Virus record (IMG/VR): IMGVR_UViG_3300036851_000218
Location: 17,402 to 81,401 of that record
Direction: 5' to 3' (one strand)
Length of the DNA: 64,000 nucleotides
Origin: a virus
The first letter of the stretch is position 1; the number at the start of each line of letters is the position of its first letter. The notes under the pieces were generated by a model. It worked only from the letters and a program-made list of their open reading frames with translations. It was not told the origin of the DNA and ran no database searches. The position numbers and the translations under genes were made by a program. This document shows positions 45,179 to 53,840 of the stretch, piece by piece.

Positions 45179-46963
45179 TTACACAGGAGTGAGTTTATCT
45201 GCCATGAAATCGCAAATTGTCTGCTCGTCAAGGGTTAGCGGCTGATCGGATACGACCTTATTTAGTGCCGTTTCTATTTGGTCAGGGGTATACAACGGCA
45301 TTTCCCCACTGTATTGTGCGATCAGTTCTCTTTTGAAACCAAAAAAGTTTTTTAGGGTATTACGATTATTCAGTTGTACTTGAGCATTTGCGGCTTCGTA
45401 GGCATCTTCATCACTGACTTGGGGTTCATCTTCGACCTCCATCTTAGATAATTTTTCATTTAGAATAGCTTTATAGGTGGTAAAGACTTTAAATCGGCGT
45501 TCCCGTATGTTTCCATGACTATCGACTGATACTTCATCGTAATCTGGTACGGGTTCGGAATATGCGGATTTCGATGGCGATTCTTGCGGGGGCTGAGAAC
45601 CGTTCTCTATTTCCTCACCTTCCTTGGGGACAGGGAATACAGCTAGGCTTTCTGCACTAGCCATATCCGAAGTGCCTGTACCTGTGGCAATCAATTCCAG
45701 GTCATTTGGTAGCACATGGATCGACTGCATCCAGGACAGGAGGGCTTCTAAACTCAATCCGGCTTGAAATACGGTGGCGACTTTTTCGAGCGCCTCGGTT
45801 GTCAACTTGAGGACTTGGGCGTTGGCAACCATACTGCTGGTATCGACTTCTTCAATAAAATTGAATTGAAGTCGGCTGCGTCCACTGGAAAACGGTTTGA
45901 GGATGCCGGATTGGTTAATTTGCCGTTCTTCACTGCGGACGTATGAGGATGGCCCTTTTTGCAACTGTCGCTGTTCCTGAATTTCTTCAAGGGCGCGGTT
46001 CGTTGTTCTTTCGGAGTTCCAGAAATGCCGGAGAGATAACCCCAACGCGGCTGAAATCTGGTTCACATAATCGAACACAAATTCTTCGCGTTCAAAGCCT
46101 TCCGGTATTTTAGAAAGTCCGAGCGTTGTGATTTGATCTTCAACGCTAGTGCCAGTCAGGTTGTTCATTTCTACAATCGGGATACCGACTTTTGAGGGGT
46201 CTTCTCCTGAGTGGAGAGCAATTTGGGTCAGCACAGCCTCTTCAATCGAGGCGGCTAAGTCGGAACTTCCAACGATGATAATATCGCGGATACGTCTGCC
46301 ATCAGTAGATGCCATATCGTGTTCGCGGATTAACCAAGCAAGGTTGGCGGTTGGCATAACGTAGGCTATCGGGGAAATAAATAAGCCTGAACCACCGAGG
46401 GGCAGAGTGTGGTTTAAATACACATCTCCCGCCCTGAACTTACGCATGTCACCCGTATACGTCCAAACCTTATCCGTCGGACGAACTTCACCATTACGCT
46501 CTGGACGGGTGAATTGCAACATAGTGGGGTCAAGATATTCCAGGAAACCATTCGGTTCAGCCTTGGTTTTACCCGTTACTGTGAATGATGTTCTACCCAC
46601 TACTGTGAAGTCTAAAGAACGTCGTTTGAGGAATTCTTCAAATCCGTACTGTGGCAATCCGGTAGTTACATCAACTACTTTAGCGCGGTTTAACCAGTCA
46701 ACTGCCCGTTTAGCGGGTAAAGGTTTACCAACTATCTGCCACTCACGACCTGAACTTAATTGTTGAAATATTTGAATAGCCCCAGGCAGAATGGGCATTT
46801 TCCAAATCTGAACATCACGAAGATTTTGCGCGTAGGCTAACATCTGAGATGGAGCAATACGGCGAGGACCACCAGGCCATATTATAGACTTTCCCATGAT
46901 GTCCATACTTTTACGTAAGGCGACAGATTTTATGTTGTCGTCACCAAGTAATTTACTGTGCAT
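45179..46963 (-). CDS. Portal protein
   Basis: 594 residues between terminase/lysis genes and the prohead protease. The central part (FISPIAYVMPTANLAWLIRE, then ISAALGLSLRHFWNSERTT and NRALEEIQEQRQLQKG) fits the clip/wing order of HK97-type portals. The C-terminal 150 residues are charged and coiled. It forms the dodecameric DNA gate. Its start overlaps the lysin gene by 11 bases. A 7-base inverted repeat with a short loop (45161-45180) spans its stop codon. Confidence 0.8.
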   Translation of the reverse strand: MHSKLLGDDNIKSVALRKSMDIMGKSIIWPGGPRRIAPSQMLAYAQNLRDVQIWKMPILPGAIQIFQQLSSGREWQIVGKPLPAKRAVDWLNRAKVVDVTTGLPQYGFEEFLKRRSLDFTVVGRTSFTVTGKTKAEPNGFLEYLDPTMLQFTRPERNGEVRPTDKVWTYTGDMRKFRAGDVYLNHTLPLGGSGLFISPIAYVMPTANLAWLIREHDMASTDGRRIRDIIIVGSSDLAASIEEAVLTQIALHSGEDPSKVGIPIVEMNNLTGTSVEDQITTLGLSKIPEGFEREEFVFDYVNQISAALGLSLRHFWNSERTTNRALEEIQEQRQLQKGPSSYVRSEERQINQSGILKPFSSGRSRLQFNFIEEVDTSSMVANAQVLKLTTEALEKVATVFQAGLSLEALLSWMQSIHVLPNDLELIATGTGTSDMASAESLAVFPVPKEGEEIENGSQPPQESPSKSAYSEPVPDYDEVSVDSHGNIRERRFKVFTTYKAILNEKLSKMEVEDEPQVSDEDAYEAANAQVQLNNRNTLKNFFGFKRELIAQYSGEMPLYTPDQIETALNKVVSDQPLTLDEQTICDFMADKLTPV

Positions 46964-48320
46964 TTGTAATCCAGTCCGCTAAATGACGAATTAAATCCGA
47001 TAGCCAATAAAGAGTAGCAGCTACCGCTTCTCTGGCAGTCACGGGGATATGAGGCGGCGGAACGGGGTAAGTAAACTCAGACGTTGGGGGCGGGTCAAAT
47101 CCGATAACATCCCGACGAGAATAACCGAATATGCTTGTACCGGAAGCAGATTTTATCGGATACCAATCGCCAAACTCATCGTCATCGATGTAGAGAACCG
47201 GCTGACCGTCTCGAACTGCCCCGACAACACTAGATGTGATGCTTCGGGATGCCCGAACATGTACCGCAGCATTGGATCGAACAATACCTTTCAGCCAACG
47301 AGGATCACGGGGATCAGGGTAGACCTCTGGTACGGGATCGGGTGGGGGTGGTGGATTAGTAGGGGCGCTTGTCGATTCCAACCGCTTGTGAAGTCCGAAG
47401 GCTTTGGACAGATCAAATGCAGGCCAATTGTCATCGTCGCTCCATGCGAAGAAGAGTAAGGCTTCAACATCGGTATACAGAACTGTTTCAGCCCATTTCG
47501 CTTGGAAATATAAAGCATCTTGTGCATCCTCCCATTGTGGAAACCAGCGCAGCCATTGATTGACTAAAGTACGCCACCCATTAATAGACACATACGGATG
47601 CGTTTTGACCAGATTGTTGAGCCAATTACCGATGTCACCCAGGAAATCAAAACCCCACTCTGTTATAATAATACGTGGCTTGGGGATGTTGTTTTTACTG
47701 CAATAATCCAATACAAACTTATATCGCCCCATATGGAAGCGAGTTATATTGGATGCGTTCATAGGCCAGTTTTCAACAGGAATGAAATTGGGCTTAACTT
47801 TGTCAATAACCTGATCGGGTGTCCCACCGATTAAGCCGCTGGTAATAACTCCACCTGCATATTCATGTAGACCAATAACAAACAAGTTTCGGTACAATGC
47901 AGCCAGTTCGAAAATACGTTTACAGCGGAACAGTTGTTCGGGAGAGGGATACCCGACACTAAAATTCAAAACTACTAGGTGAACATTGCGGTTAACGCAT
48001 AACTCCATTAACTCAACATGCCACTTAACAAGTTCATCACTTAGCCCAGGTTCATTTGACGTATACAGATAAACGCCGTTAGCAGCTAAGTGCTGACGTT
48101 TATCAAGCCACTGAGTGGGAGTTTCTTTTAGCCAAATCTCTTCATCGGGGTAGTCACGAACAATCACAACACATCTAGGGAAACGCGCTTTAAATTGTTG
48201 CGCTATTTCACCTTGAAAGCTGTAAAACAACATAGCCGACGGATTGAGTCGGCTTGAATGGTCAAATAATGTATTTTTATCTCTGGTGGAAAGGACGTTG
48301 TAACCGATTTTACTTTGCAT
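46953..48320 (-). CDS. Glycosidase-SH3 cell wall lysin
   Basis: 455 residues. Residues 1-310 look like a clan GH-A TIM barrel, with the acid/base Glu90 in TSNEPG and the nucleophile Glu221 in ITEWGFD. A Pro-rich hinge (about 316-340, NPPPPPDPVPE) leads to an SH3b-like wall-binding domain (about 345-405, VHVRASRSITSSVVGAV). The C-terminal 30 residues form a hydrophobic helix. Two-domain catalytic plus SH3b architecture is typical of endolysins, but this barrel is not a usual muramidase. It has no N-terminal signal peptide, so release needs a holin. Substrate is uncertain. Confidence 0.7.
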   Translation of the reverse strand: MQSKIGYNVLSTRDKNTLFDHSSRLNPSAMLFYSFQGEIAQQFKARFPRCVVIVRDYPDEEIWLKETPTQWLDKRQHLAANGVYLYTSNEPGLSDELVKWHVELMELCVNRNVHLVVLNFSVGYPSPEQLFRCKRIFELAALYRNLFVIGLHEYAGGVITSGLIGGTPDQVIDKVKPNFIPVENWPMNASNITRFHMGRYKFVLDYCSKNNIPKPRIIITEWGFDFLGDIGNWLNNLVKTHPYVSINGWRTLVNQWLRWFPQWEDAQDALYFQAKWAETVLYTDVEALLFFAWSDDDNWPAFDLSKAFGLHKRLESTSAPTNPPPPPDPVPEVYPDPRDPRWLKGIVRSNAAVHVRASRSITSSVVGAVRDGQPVLYIDDDEFGDWYPIKSASGTSIFGYSRRDVIGFDPPPTSEFTYPVPPPHIPVTAREAVAATLYWLSDLIRHLADWITNAQ

Positions 48321-48630
48321 TCACAGGCTCGGTAATAGTAAACATTTGCTCAAAGGGGATTAATAAAGACACCCAACCATGACAACCTCTTTCGGTTGTA
48401 GATTGTATCCACACCCATTCGTATTTACGCATTAGATCGTAGGTACGGGTTTGTGGATAAAGCCAAACCTCTTCACCTTCATCCACCTTAAATACAATAT
48501 CATAACCAACCCCGCGACCATAGCGAACATTGGATTGTCCCCGCGCAGGGTGGATAACTGCCCGAACCGGATTAGCACGTAAGCCATGATCGGGCGGATA
48601 GAATACGGGTGAATTAGCTTGTAGACTCAA
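48310..48630 (-). CDS. Small SH3-like wall-binding protein
   Basis: 106 residues from a TTG at 48630 with GGAG ten bases upstream. Nearly the whole protein resembles an SH3b module (VRYGRGVGYDIVFKVDEGE, WVWIQSTTERGCHGWV). It overlaps the lysin start by 11 bases, so it is translated with it. It may be a subunit or regulator that targets the lysin to the wall. Confidence 0.6.
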   Translation of the reverse strand: MSLQANSPVFYPPDHGLRANPVRAVIHPARGQSNVRYGRGVGYDIVFKVDEGEEVWLYPQTRTYDLMRKYEWVWIQSTTERGCHGWVSLLIPFEQMFTITEPVNAK

Positions 48631-49423
48631 CTTTGGACATCTCCGATGTACTTGTTTTGTTTAGTATGAAATCACCGACATCACGAAAGGTAACAATCAC
48701 GCGGGTAACTTTGTGATTCTCCAAACTGACGACAGGTTCAGCGTCGATAAGCAACCAGATTACCGCAGAGTCAGCCGTTCGCTTCACGCCCAACAAATTT
48801 TGTCGGGAGGGCATTGCGGTCTGTAGTGCAAATACGGTGGGGATTTCACCTGGGGGTACAGCAGAGCCATCAGAAAACATAAACCAACCAATTCGGTCAG
48901 CCAATGTCGAATTTATAATATCTTCGGCCTTAGCCCCCAATATAGCCAGCGCGTCTTTATTACAGGACGTAATTCGACCTTCGGGGTTGATAACCAGAAC
49001 ACCTTTTCGCAAAGATGCCAGATCACGGGAATTCAGAGCATCGATAATAGCGGTCTGCGTATTTGTCAATTGACCGGAGATAGCCGTTACCTGCTGACCA
49101 AGTGCCGCCGTCAACGACGTTGCCAAATTATTAAAATCTGCACCAAAGCGTTCGAACAGCGTATTTTGACTTTCATTAGAAGCTGTAACCGATTCGGCTG
49201 TGACCTTCATAGCGTCGGTGGCTTCTGCCATCTTGTCACCCAACGATATGGCTTTGGATGTCAGTTCAAAAGACTTTTCATCTTTATCCATCGTTCGATC
49301 AAGGAACTTGCTAAAAGAACGAAGCCCCTGCCAAAACAGGAAACAGATGAACAAACATACCACACCAATACCGATTTTATCGCCGTTTGCGATAATAGCT
49401 TCTACGATCTTCGTTAAATCCAT
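48614..49423 (-). CDS. Membrane-anchored PAS-domain protein
   Basis: 269 residues behind TAGGAGA. A membrane helix lies at about 17-32, then a helical linker (45-130) rich in Ala, Ser and Thr as in chemoreceptor and sensor kinase signalling helices. A PAS domain follows at about 138-253: GVLVINPEGRITSCNKDALA, then PGEIPTVFALQTAMPS and VIVTFRDVGD. No kinase, cyclase or other output domain follows. PAS domains sense redox state, light or ligands, or make dimers. Its place directly ahead of the lysin, with its own promoter, suggests a role in lysis timing. That role is inference. Confidence 0.75.
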   Translation of the reverse strand: MDLTKIVEAIIANGDKIGIGVVCLFICFLFWQGLRSFSKFLDRTMDKDEKSFELTSKAISLGDKMAEATDAMKVTAESVTASNESQNTLFERFGADFNNLATSLTAALGQQVTAISGQLTNTQTAIIDALNSRDLASLRKGVLVINPEGRITSCNKDALAILGAKAEDIINSTLADRIGWFMFSDGSAVPPGEIPTVFALQTAMPSRQNLLGVKRTADSAVIWLLIDAEPVVSLENHKVTRVIVTFRDVGDFILNKTSTSEMSKVESTS

Positions 49424-49443
49424 GTGTTCTTATCTCCTATGGT

Positions 49444-49472
49444 ATTATACCACAATATGTTCTATTTGTAAA
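49444..49472 (-). promoter_or_regulatory. Promoter of the PAS-lysin cassette
   Basis: On the - strand TTTACA (49472-49467) and TATAAT (49449-49444) have a 17-base spacer. The -10 box is inside the near-palindrome TGGTATTATACCA, which could be an operator. The PAS gene starts about 20 bases downstream. Confidence 0.75.
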
Positions 49473-49489
49473 GGACTTACATTTCAAAA

Positions 49490-51100
49490 CTATAACAAAT
49501 AGGGGCTTTTGATCCGGCGGACTGTCGAACCTTGTATAGAAGCCCCTAAATGTTGGACGACGATAGCTACAGCGTCTAAGCAGTCATCATGACGTGCTAC
49601 ACCGAAGTTCATAGCTTCGGATGCGAAGAAACGATATGCGTCACAGTCTTTGTTAAAGAACACACGGCCTGTATTACATAGTCTGGCTAAGTTTTCAGTA
49701 CGGTGGCCTTTGTCACCAATCGGCGGGATAGGGTTAATCGGTAGATGTGGGTATTTGTCAGATATAGTAAATTTCATTACGGTCTGGAAAGCGACTTTCT
49801 CGATTAAGACTTGGTTGACTTTACCCCATTTATTCGCTACGTTATTTACAAACCCTGCCATCTGTTCGACAGTCTGTTCGGGGGTAGTTTTGATACGTAG
49901 CATGTCCAAAATAAATAAGTTTCGATCTTTGTCTGCGCCGACAGCAGCGAATACCGTAAAGTCTGCGTCGGATTTAATAGAGATGGCGAAGTCTGTACCA
50001 ACATGGATTGATACCAGATCGTCCGGTTTAAGTGTTTCGGGTAGGGGCTTCATTAAGCCGTCGGGCAGAAACTTGGCATTGACAAACGCCGTTGGGTCAT
50101 TTAAATACATGACTTTGAACAACGTATCGTTGTCCATTTCAACCCGTTTGCGTTCCAGCTTCTCAACAGGCCAGTATTCAGGCCAGTAAGACATCGGTGT
50201 ACCATCGGGCGCATAACGCAGGGCGGAGATTTCAATGGTGTGCCAGGATGGATTATTTTTTAATTTTTCAGGTACGTCTTCGGGCATCCAGCGCGTACCA
50301 ATATTAATAACCTTAGCCTCTTCTTTAACGCATGGAATAAGTGTGCGGATAAGATACTCGTAAACTTCATCTTGCAGTTCGGCTTTCAGGTAGGCTTCGT
50401 CAATAATGTCGTCCAGAACCATCAGGCCAGAAATACGTCTACCAATAATGCCTTTACCGCCCGAACCGGACACATACAGGGTCGGGTCTTTCAGTGAACC
50501 GTGACGGGTCAGGATCGAACGCCACGCATTGTAGGACAATGACTTGGCTTTCATGGTTTTAGGATCAAACAGACCGTCGGCATAGATGGAGAATTCCTGG
50601 ATGGTGTTGCGCTGGCGTTCATCGACCTTAATCCAGGGGAATACGTTGTGGAAACGGGTGTTATCGCGGAAAATACCGCGAATCATCTCAAGACGGGCTT
50701 CGGCTTGCTTAGCGGACACCGAAATAATGACATTCGATGTCAGGGGGAAACGGGCAATAAACCAAGCCATCGAATACATTGAAATGGTGGTTTTAGCACT
50801 ATCGCGGGGTGCGATAATGTTCAAACGGAACTTATTATCTTTTTTACCCTGTTCGGAAAAGTCAAAGATCGACTGCATCCACAGGCGGTGGTGTTTGGCT
50901 GGCGCTAAACCCGTTACGTACTCAATAAAGAAAGCCGGATCAACCCGACTTTTATCAATCCACCACTTTTCCGCCCGAAGTACCGTTACAAAACGTTTTT
51001 CACGGGGTCTTCCAGTTGAAGGGTCTAATGGAACAGCAGGAATAGGGGGTTCACCAACATACGGGGTCTTTGCGTCAGACGGGCTAAGTATCTTCGTCAT
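49490..51100 (-). CDS. terL: Terminase large subunit
   Basis: 536 residues. The Walker A-like PRDSAKTT is at 98-105, the Walker B LMVLDDI near 226-232. The nuclease part starts near 355 with HVGTDFAIS and ends with DDCLDAVAIV. The enzyme cuts the concatemer and pumps DNA through the portal. It overlaps the small subunit gene by 17 bases. Confidence 0.92.
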   Translation of the reverse strand: MTKILSPSDAKTPYVGEPPIPAVPLDPSTGRPREKRFVTVLRAEKWWIDKSRVDPAFFIEYVTGLAPAKHHRLWMQSIFDFSEQGKKDNKFRLNIIAPRDSAKTTISMYSMAWFIARFPLTSNVIISVSAKQAEARLEMIRGIFRDNTRFHNVFPWIKVDERQRNTIQEFSIYADGLFDPKTMKAKSLSYNAWRSILTRHGSLKDPTLYVSGSGGKGIIGRRISGLMVLDDIIDEAYLKAELQDEVYEYLIRTLIPCVKEEAKVINIGTRWMPEDVPEKLKNNPSWHTIEISALRYAPDGTPMSYWPEYWPVEKLERKRVEMDNDTLFKVMYLNDPTAFVNAKFLPDGLMKPLPETLKPDDLVSIHVGTDFAISIKSDADFTVFAAVGADKDRNLFILDMLRIKTTPEQTVEQMAGFVNNVANKWGKVNQVLIEKVAFQTVMKFTISDKYPHLPINPIPPIGDKGHRTENLARLCNTGRVFFNKDCDAYRFFASEAMNFGVARHDDCLDAVAIVVQHLGASIQGSTVRRIKSPYLL

Positions 51101-51686
51101 TGGAGAGGTCTAATTTCTCAAGCTGCTTCTCGACAGCTTCAATACGTGAGGCCATACCGCCTTCTGACGGCAATTTGATGGGGGAAGCGGCATAAATATC
51201 TTCTAGCTGGATCGTCTCGCCCGACATCCAATCTTCTTGGAGGTTTTCGAGTGCCGTAGCATAGTGAGGGCTGTTTCCAGTGATCGTTTGTTCGAATTTT
51301 TCGACTTCGATAGTTATGGCTTCGCTGTTATCTTGTTGGGGACGAATGGTTTTTGCCCATTCAATTTCGAGTTTGGTTATATCGGTGAGGGCTTTGATTG
51401 CGCGGAGGTCGCCGTTTGCTACAGCAGGCCAGATTTGTTTGAGGGCAAATTCGAGACGGCCTACGTTGATGAGCGCCATGTTTTCCGTTAATTCCATCAT
51501 GCGGAAGCTGAAATCACTTTTCTGGTTGTTTAAGTGATACTCAACATTTTGGCGGGTTACACCCAGGGCTTCGGCTATTTCCGAAGTAGGCATCCCGCCA
51601 AGATACATATCAAGAATGTCGTTTACGGTCTTTACGCGCTCCAACGCCTGTCGGTCTTCGTTTGCTTTTTGGTGTTGAACGGGCAT
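51084..51686 (-). CDS. terS: Terminase small subunit
   Basis: 200 residues from the ATG at 51686, which has AAGGAA eight bases upstream. A longer in-frame start at 51821 lies within the neighbouring gene and is rejected. A helix-turn-helix is visible near 35-60 (TSEIAEALGVTRQNVEYHLN), followed by helical oligomerisation segments and a C-terminal coil (EAVEKQLEKLDL). It recognises the packaging site and hands DNA to the large subunit. Confidence 0.8.
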   Translation of the reverse strand: MPVQHQKANEDRQALERVKTVNDILDMYLGGMPTSEIAEALGVTRQNVEYHLNNQKSDFSFRMMELTENMALINVGRLEFALKQIWPAVANGDLRAIKALTDITKLEIEWAKTIRPQQDNSEAITIEVEKFEQTITGNSPHYATALENLQEDWMSGETIQLEDIYAASPIKLPSEGGMASRIEAVEKQLEKLDLSNDEDT

Positions 51687-51969
51687 ATTGTTTCCTTGTG
51701 GACATGTATACTTCGAGGGCGATTGCGCCCCGAACGGTGAAATCTGCCTGTCCATCGGGGGTAAAGTACATACACCCTTTGCGCACCAGCCAGTAGATTT
51801 TATACTTATCGCGGAGATCACCTTTTTCTACATGGTACATGAGTTTCTGTGCCTTGTAGCTAACAGGTTCATCCAGTTCGGCTTGCATTTCCTGAATCGG
51901 ATTAGCGGGGGTTACTTCGGGGATAGATTTGAGTCCTTCAATTTGTTCGTCAGTGAAATCGTGGCTCAT
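51610..51969 (-). CDS. Hypothetical protein with basic tail
   Basis: 119 residues. The last 25 residues are very basic (STPKSKRRPTGVGARKDRKR). It overlaps the small terminase gene by 77 bases and the upstream gene by one. It may be a DNA-binding packaging accessory. Confidence 0.55.
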   Translation of the reverse strand: MSHDFTDEQIEGLKSIPEVTPANPIQEMQAELDEPVSYKAQKLMYHVEKGDLRDKYKIYWLVRKGCMYFTPDGQADFTVRGAIALEVYMSTRKQYARSTPKSKRRPTGVGARKDRKRHS

Positions 51970-52376
51970 TAAATAGCATCCTCTGTGTAAACATCGATTA
52001 AACGTAAAGTCGCTTTAGATACGCGGTGCGCCAGCTTTTGGTAGGGCAGCGATACAACATTGCCCAGGCTGGTGCGCCAATTAGTCGGTTGGTTGCTGTT
52101 CCCTGGTCGCGGGCCGAGCCATTCGATGCCCCATTCCGCCGCCAATTCGTGGTAGGCCGACTCTTTCAAAACCATATTGGTTTGACAGATGCAGCCATGC
52201 TCTTTCAGATAAACAGCGCGGTAAGTTTTGTAATGTTCCTTGTTACAACCTGGATTATTACACACCCACCACGTTTTATCAAAAACCGACATGGGGGCGA
52301 CTTTGCCAGTGAAAGTCAACCCCCGCGATTGCGCCAGTTCTTCATATTCTTGCGTATTCTTAGAACTTCTACCCAT
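51969..52376 (-). CDS. Zinc-finger-like hypothetical protein
   Basis: 135 residues from the ATG at 52376, preceded by AGAGAAGA; a longer start at 52397 has no ribosome site. CNNPGCNKEHYKTYRAVYL and CICQ give C-X4-C and C-X-C pairs spaced as in a zinc ribbon. Similar zinc-binding segments occur in phage nuclease-associated and homing-type proteins, but no nuclease motif is seen here. Confidence 0.55.
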   Translation of the reverse strand: MGRSSKNTQEYEELAQSRGLTFTGKVAPMSVFDKTWWVCNNPGCNKEHYKTYRAVYLKEHGCICQTNMVLKESAYHELAAEWGIEWLGPRPGNSNQPTNWRTSLGNVVSLPYQKLAHRVSKATLRLIDVYTEDAI

Positions 52377-52647
52377 TCTTCTCTCGCATCCATTCAATCC
52401 CTGCTGGATTGCGGCGGCTGTGGGCTATCTGATATAATTTTATCCACACGCTTAACTCAGGTGCGCCAACTTCGAGCAGGTGCTTAATTTCATTCAAATA
52501 AATCAAACGAGACAACTTATCATCGGGAAACAGGACTTTCAAGTTCGCTAGTATAACCTCTGATTCATCGTCATCGAAAAGAAAGTTGTCGGCTACGGTC
52601 TCCGCGCTAGGCCATACTTTATAAAAGGTATGATTATGATCCTGCAT
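52369..52647 (-). CDS. First gene of the late block, hypothetical
   Basis: 92 residues, helical and acidic. No family is recognised. It lies 40 bases downstream of a perfect promoter (52686-52714), making it the leader gene of the terminase-to-fibre transcript. Confidence 0.6.
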   Translation of the reverse strand: MQDHNHTFYKVWPSAETVADNFLFDDDESEVILANLKVLFPDDKLSRLIYLNEIKHLLEVGAPELSVWIKLYQIAHSRRNPAGIEWMREKNG

Positions 52648-52685
52648 CTTCCCTACTTAAATATACTTGTAAATAATTATGTCAG

Positions 52686-52714
52686 ATTATATCACAATTT
52701 AACATCCATGTCAA
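52686..52714 (-). promoter_or_regulatory. Perfect consensus promoter of the late block
   Basis: On the - strand TTGACA (52714-52709) and TATAAT (52691-52686) are both exact with a 17-base spacer. It should drive the terminase operon leftward. The gap 52648-53356 holds this promoter, the repeat unit A, a conserved 24-base motif and the promoter at 53290, and no believable gene. Confidence 0.85.
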
Positions 52715-52840
52715 GAGCCGACTCACCCCTTTCATACACCGTCTGCACAATTTCCCTACAATGTCCTGACATCTTATATACAGAGCTTATACCATGCCGC
52801 TATAAGGGCGGACGAAGTGGATGCAGTGCGATAGCATTGT

Positions 52841-52870
52841 GGTGAATTGTCAAGAAATTGTTAAGATTGT
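52841..52870 (-). promoter_or_regulatory. Recurring motif, - strand copy
   Basis: The - strand carries ATCTTAACAATTTCTTGACA followed by ATTCACC. The same motif occurs on the + strand at 53151-53175 and 56218-56243. It includes a -35 hexamer, but no good -10 follows, so it may be a regulator or replication-protein site. Confidence 0.55.
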
Positions 52871-53107
52871 CGCGGGGATCGTGGTAAATATAAGCAGGAA
52901 AAGCCCAAAAGAACAATTGATCTATTAATATCCCTATTAACTTATGGTCTCGAAAAACATAATATATTATTAAGTGATTCGAGACCATAAGTTAATAGGG
53001 ATATTAATAGCTATTTCAAACACGTGTACTACATATATGTTTACATATGCACTTGGTCAGTTTGAAGACTAACGGCATTAGTTATTAAATAAATTTAACA
53101 ATTGACT
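52855..53107. repeat. Inverted regulatory repeat, copy A (33-bp perfect palindrome)
   Basis: The core is an exact inverted repeat with 33-base arms (52922-52954 and 52978-53010) and a 23-base A/T-rich spacer. Its arm contains TATGGTCTCGAA. A reverse-complement copy of the core (54 bases identical) lies at 57224-57277, and similarity continues on both sides. The hairpin could extrude as a cruciform. The element sits between leftward and rightward promoters. Confidence 0.85.
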
Positions 53108-53150
53108 ACCTTATATGATGTTTAGCTATGCTAATTATATTATATACTAC

Positions 53151-53175
53151 ATCTTTACAATTTCTTGACAATTCC
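53151..53175 (+). promoter_or_regulatory. Recurring motif, + strand copy
   Basis: ATCTTTACAATTTCTTGACA followed by ATTCC. It matches the copies at 52841-52870 (- strand) and 56218-56243. It lies 115 bases upstream of the consensus promoter at 53290. Confidence 0.55.
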
Positions 53176-53289
53176 ATTAATAATTAGGCTCAACCGCCCT
53201 ACCCTGCTGCTGTTTTAGTACCATTTGTCACCCTGCACGGGGAACATTTATCCGTATGGGAATAAACCCTGAATAGTGGGGCAGGGGTA

Positions 53290-53318
53290 TTGACTTGTAC
53301 ATATATGTGTGATATAAT
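53290..53318 (+). promoter_or_regulatory. Near-perfect sigma-70 promoter
   Basis: TTGACT at 53290-53295 and TATAAT at 53313-53318 with a 17-base spacer. It drives the + strand genes at 53357-54313. Confidence 0.85.
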
Positions 53319-53356
53319 GTTACTAACTTACTAGCTATTAATTAAAGGCGAACATA

Positions 53357-53602
53357 ATGCCTGATGATACTACACAGACTGAGGTTATATATCCTACTTC
53401 ATTTACTGATCTTAAAATTGGACGGAAGTTTCATGCCGTCAATCTGCGTCTGAACCGCGACCTGCCAGTAGAACGACAAATATCGGATTGGATTCGTCAA
53501 GATTTAGCGGATGGGGTGAACCTGTCCAAAAAGATTAAGATTCTTTTGTACGCCCATTATTTGGAGAAGTTACAAGTTGAGACTGCAACCGAAGGAGACT
53601 GA
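53357..53602 (+). CDS. Small hypothetical protein
   Basis: 81 residues with AAAGG upstream. It contains DLPVERQISDWIRQDLADG and a basic helix (LSKKIKILLYAHYLEK). The arrangement is vaguely like small partition or regulatory proteins that bind DNA, but no family is recognised. It is the first gene behind a strong promoter in the control region, so an early or regulatory role is likely. Confidence 0.6.
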   Translation: MPDDTTQTEVIYPTSFTDLKIGRKFHAVNLRLNRDLPVERQISDWIRQDLADGVNLSKKIKILLYAHYLEKLQVETATEGD

Positions 53603-53603
53603 G

Positions 53604-53840
53604 TTGATTATCCCCACCATTTTAAAGCCGCCGGAGTTGGCTGCTATCCGTGAACGAGTACAGGAATTGATTATTTTCTGGTCAAAATATTATATGTTTG
53701 AAACAATTGCCGACATGCCGCAGTACGTGCAGGATGCTGCTGCGCTGCTCGGACATATTGACGCGCTTGAAATCGACAAGGAGCAACCTAATGGAAGTAA
53801 CGTACCTGGACAAGAAATACCCGCTGGCTCTGACAGTTGA
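53604..53840 (+). CDS. Small helical hypothetical protein (TTG start)
   Basis: 78 residues from TTG 53604, two bases after the previous stop and six bases after GGAG. It is helical (ELAAIRERVQELIIFWSKYY) and acidic at the end. It overlaps the next gene by 50 bases. Confidence 0.5.
   Translation: MIIPTILKPPELAAIRERVQELIIFWSKYYMFETIADMPQYVQDAAALLGHIDALEIDKEQPNGSNVPGQEIPAGSDS

Noticed and set aside
52922-53010. CRISPR-like repeat unit
   Set aside because: Only two copies exist, in inverted orientation 4.3 kb apart, with no spacer series or cas genes.
52922-53010. Transposon or insertion sequence ends
   Set aside because: No transposase is encoded between or near the two copies and no target-site duplication is visible.
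53165-53190. Promoter at TTGACA 53165-53170
   Set aside because: The nearest -10-like box (TAGGCT) is only 14 bases away; kept as part of the recurring motif instead.
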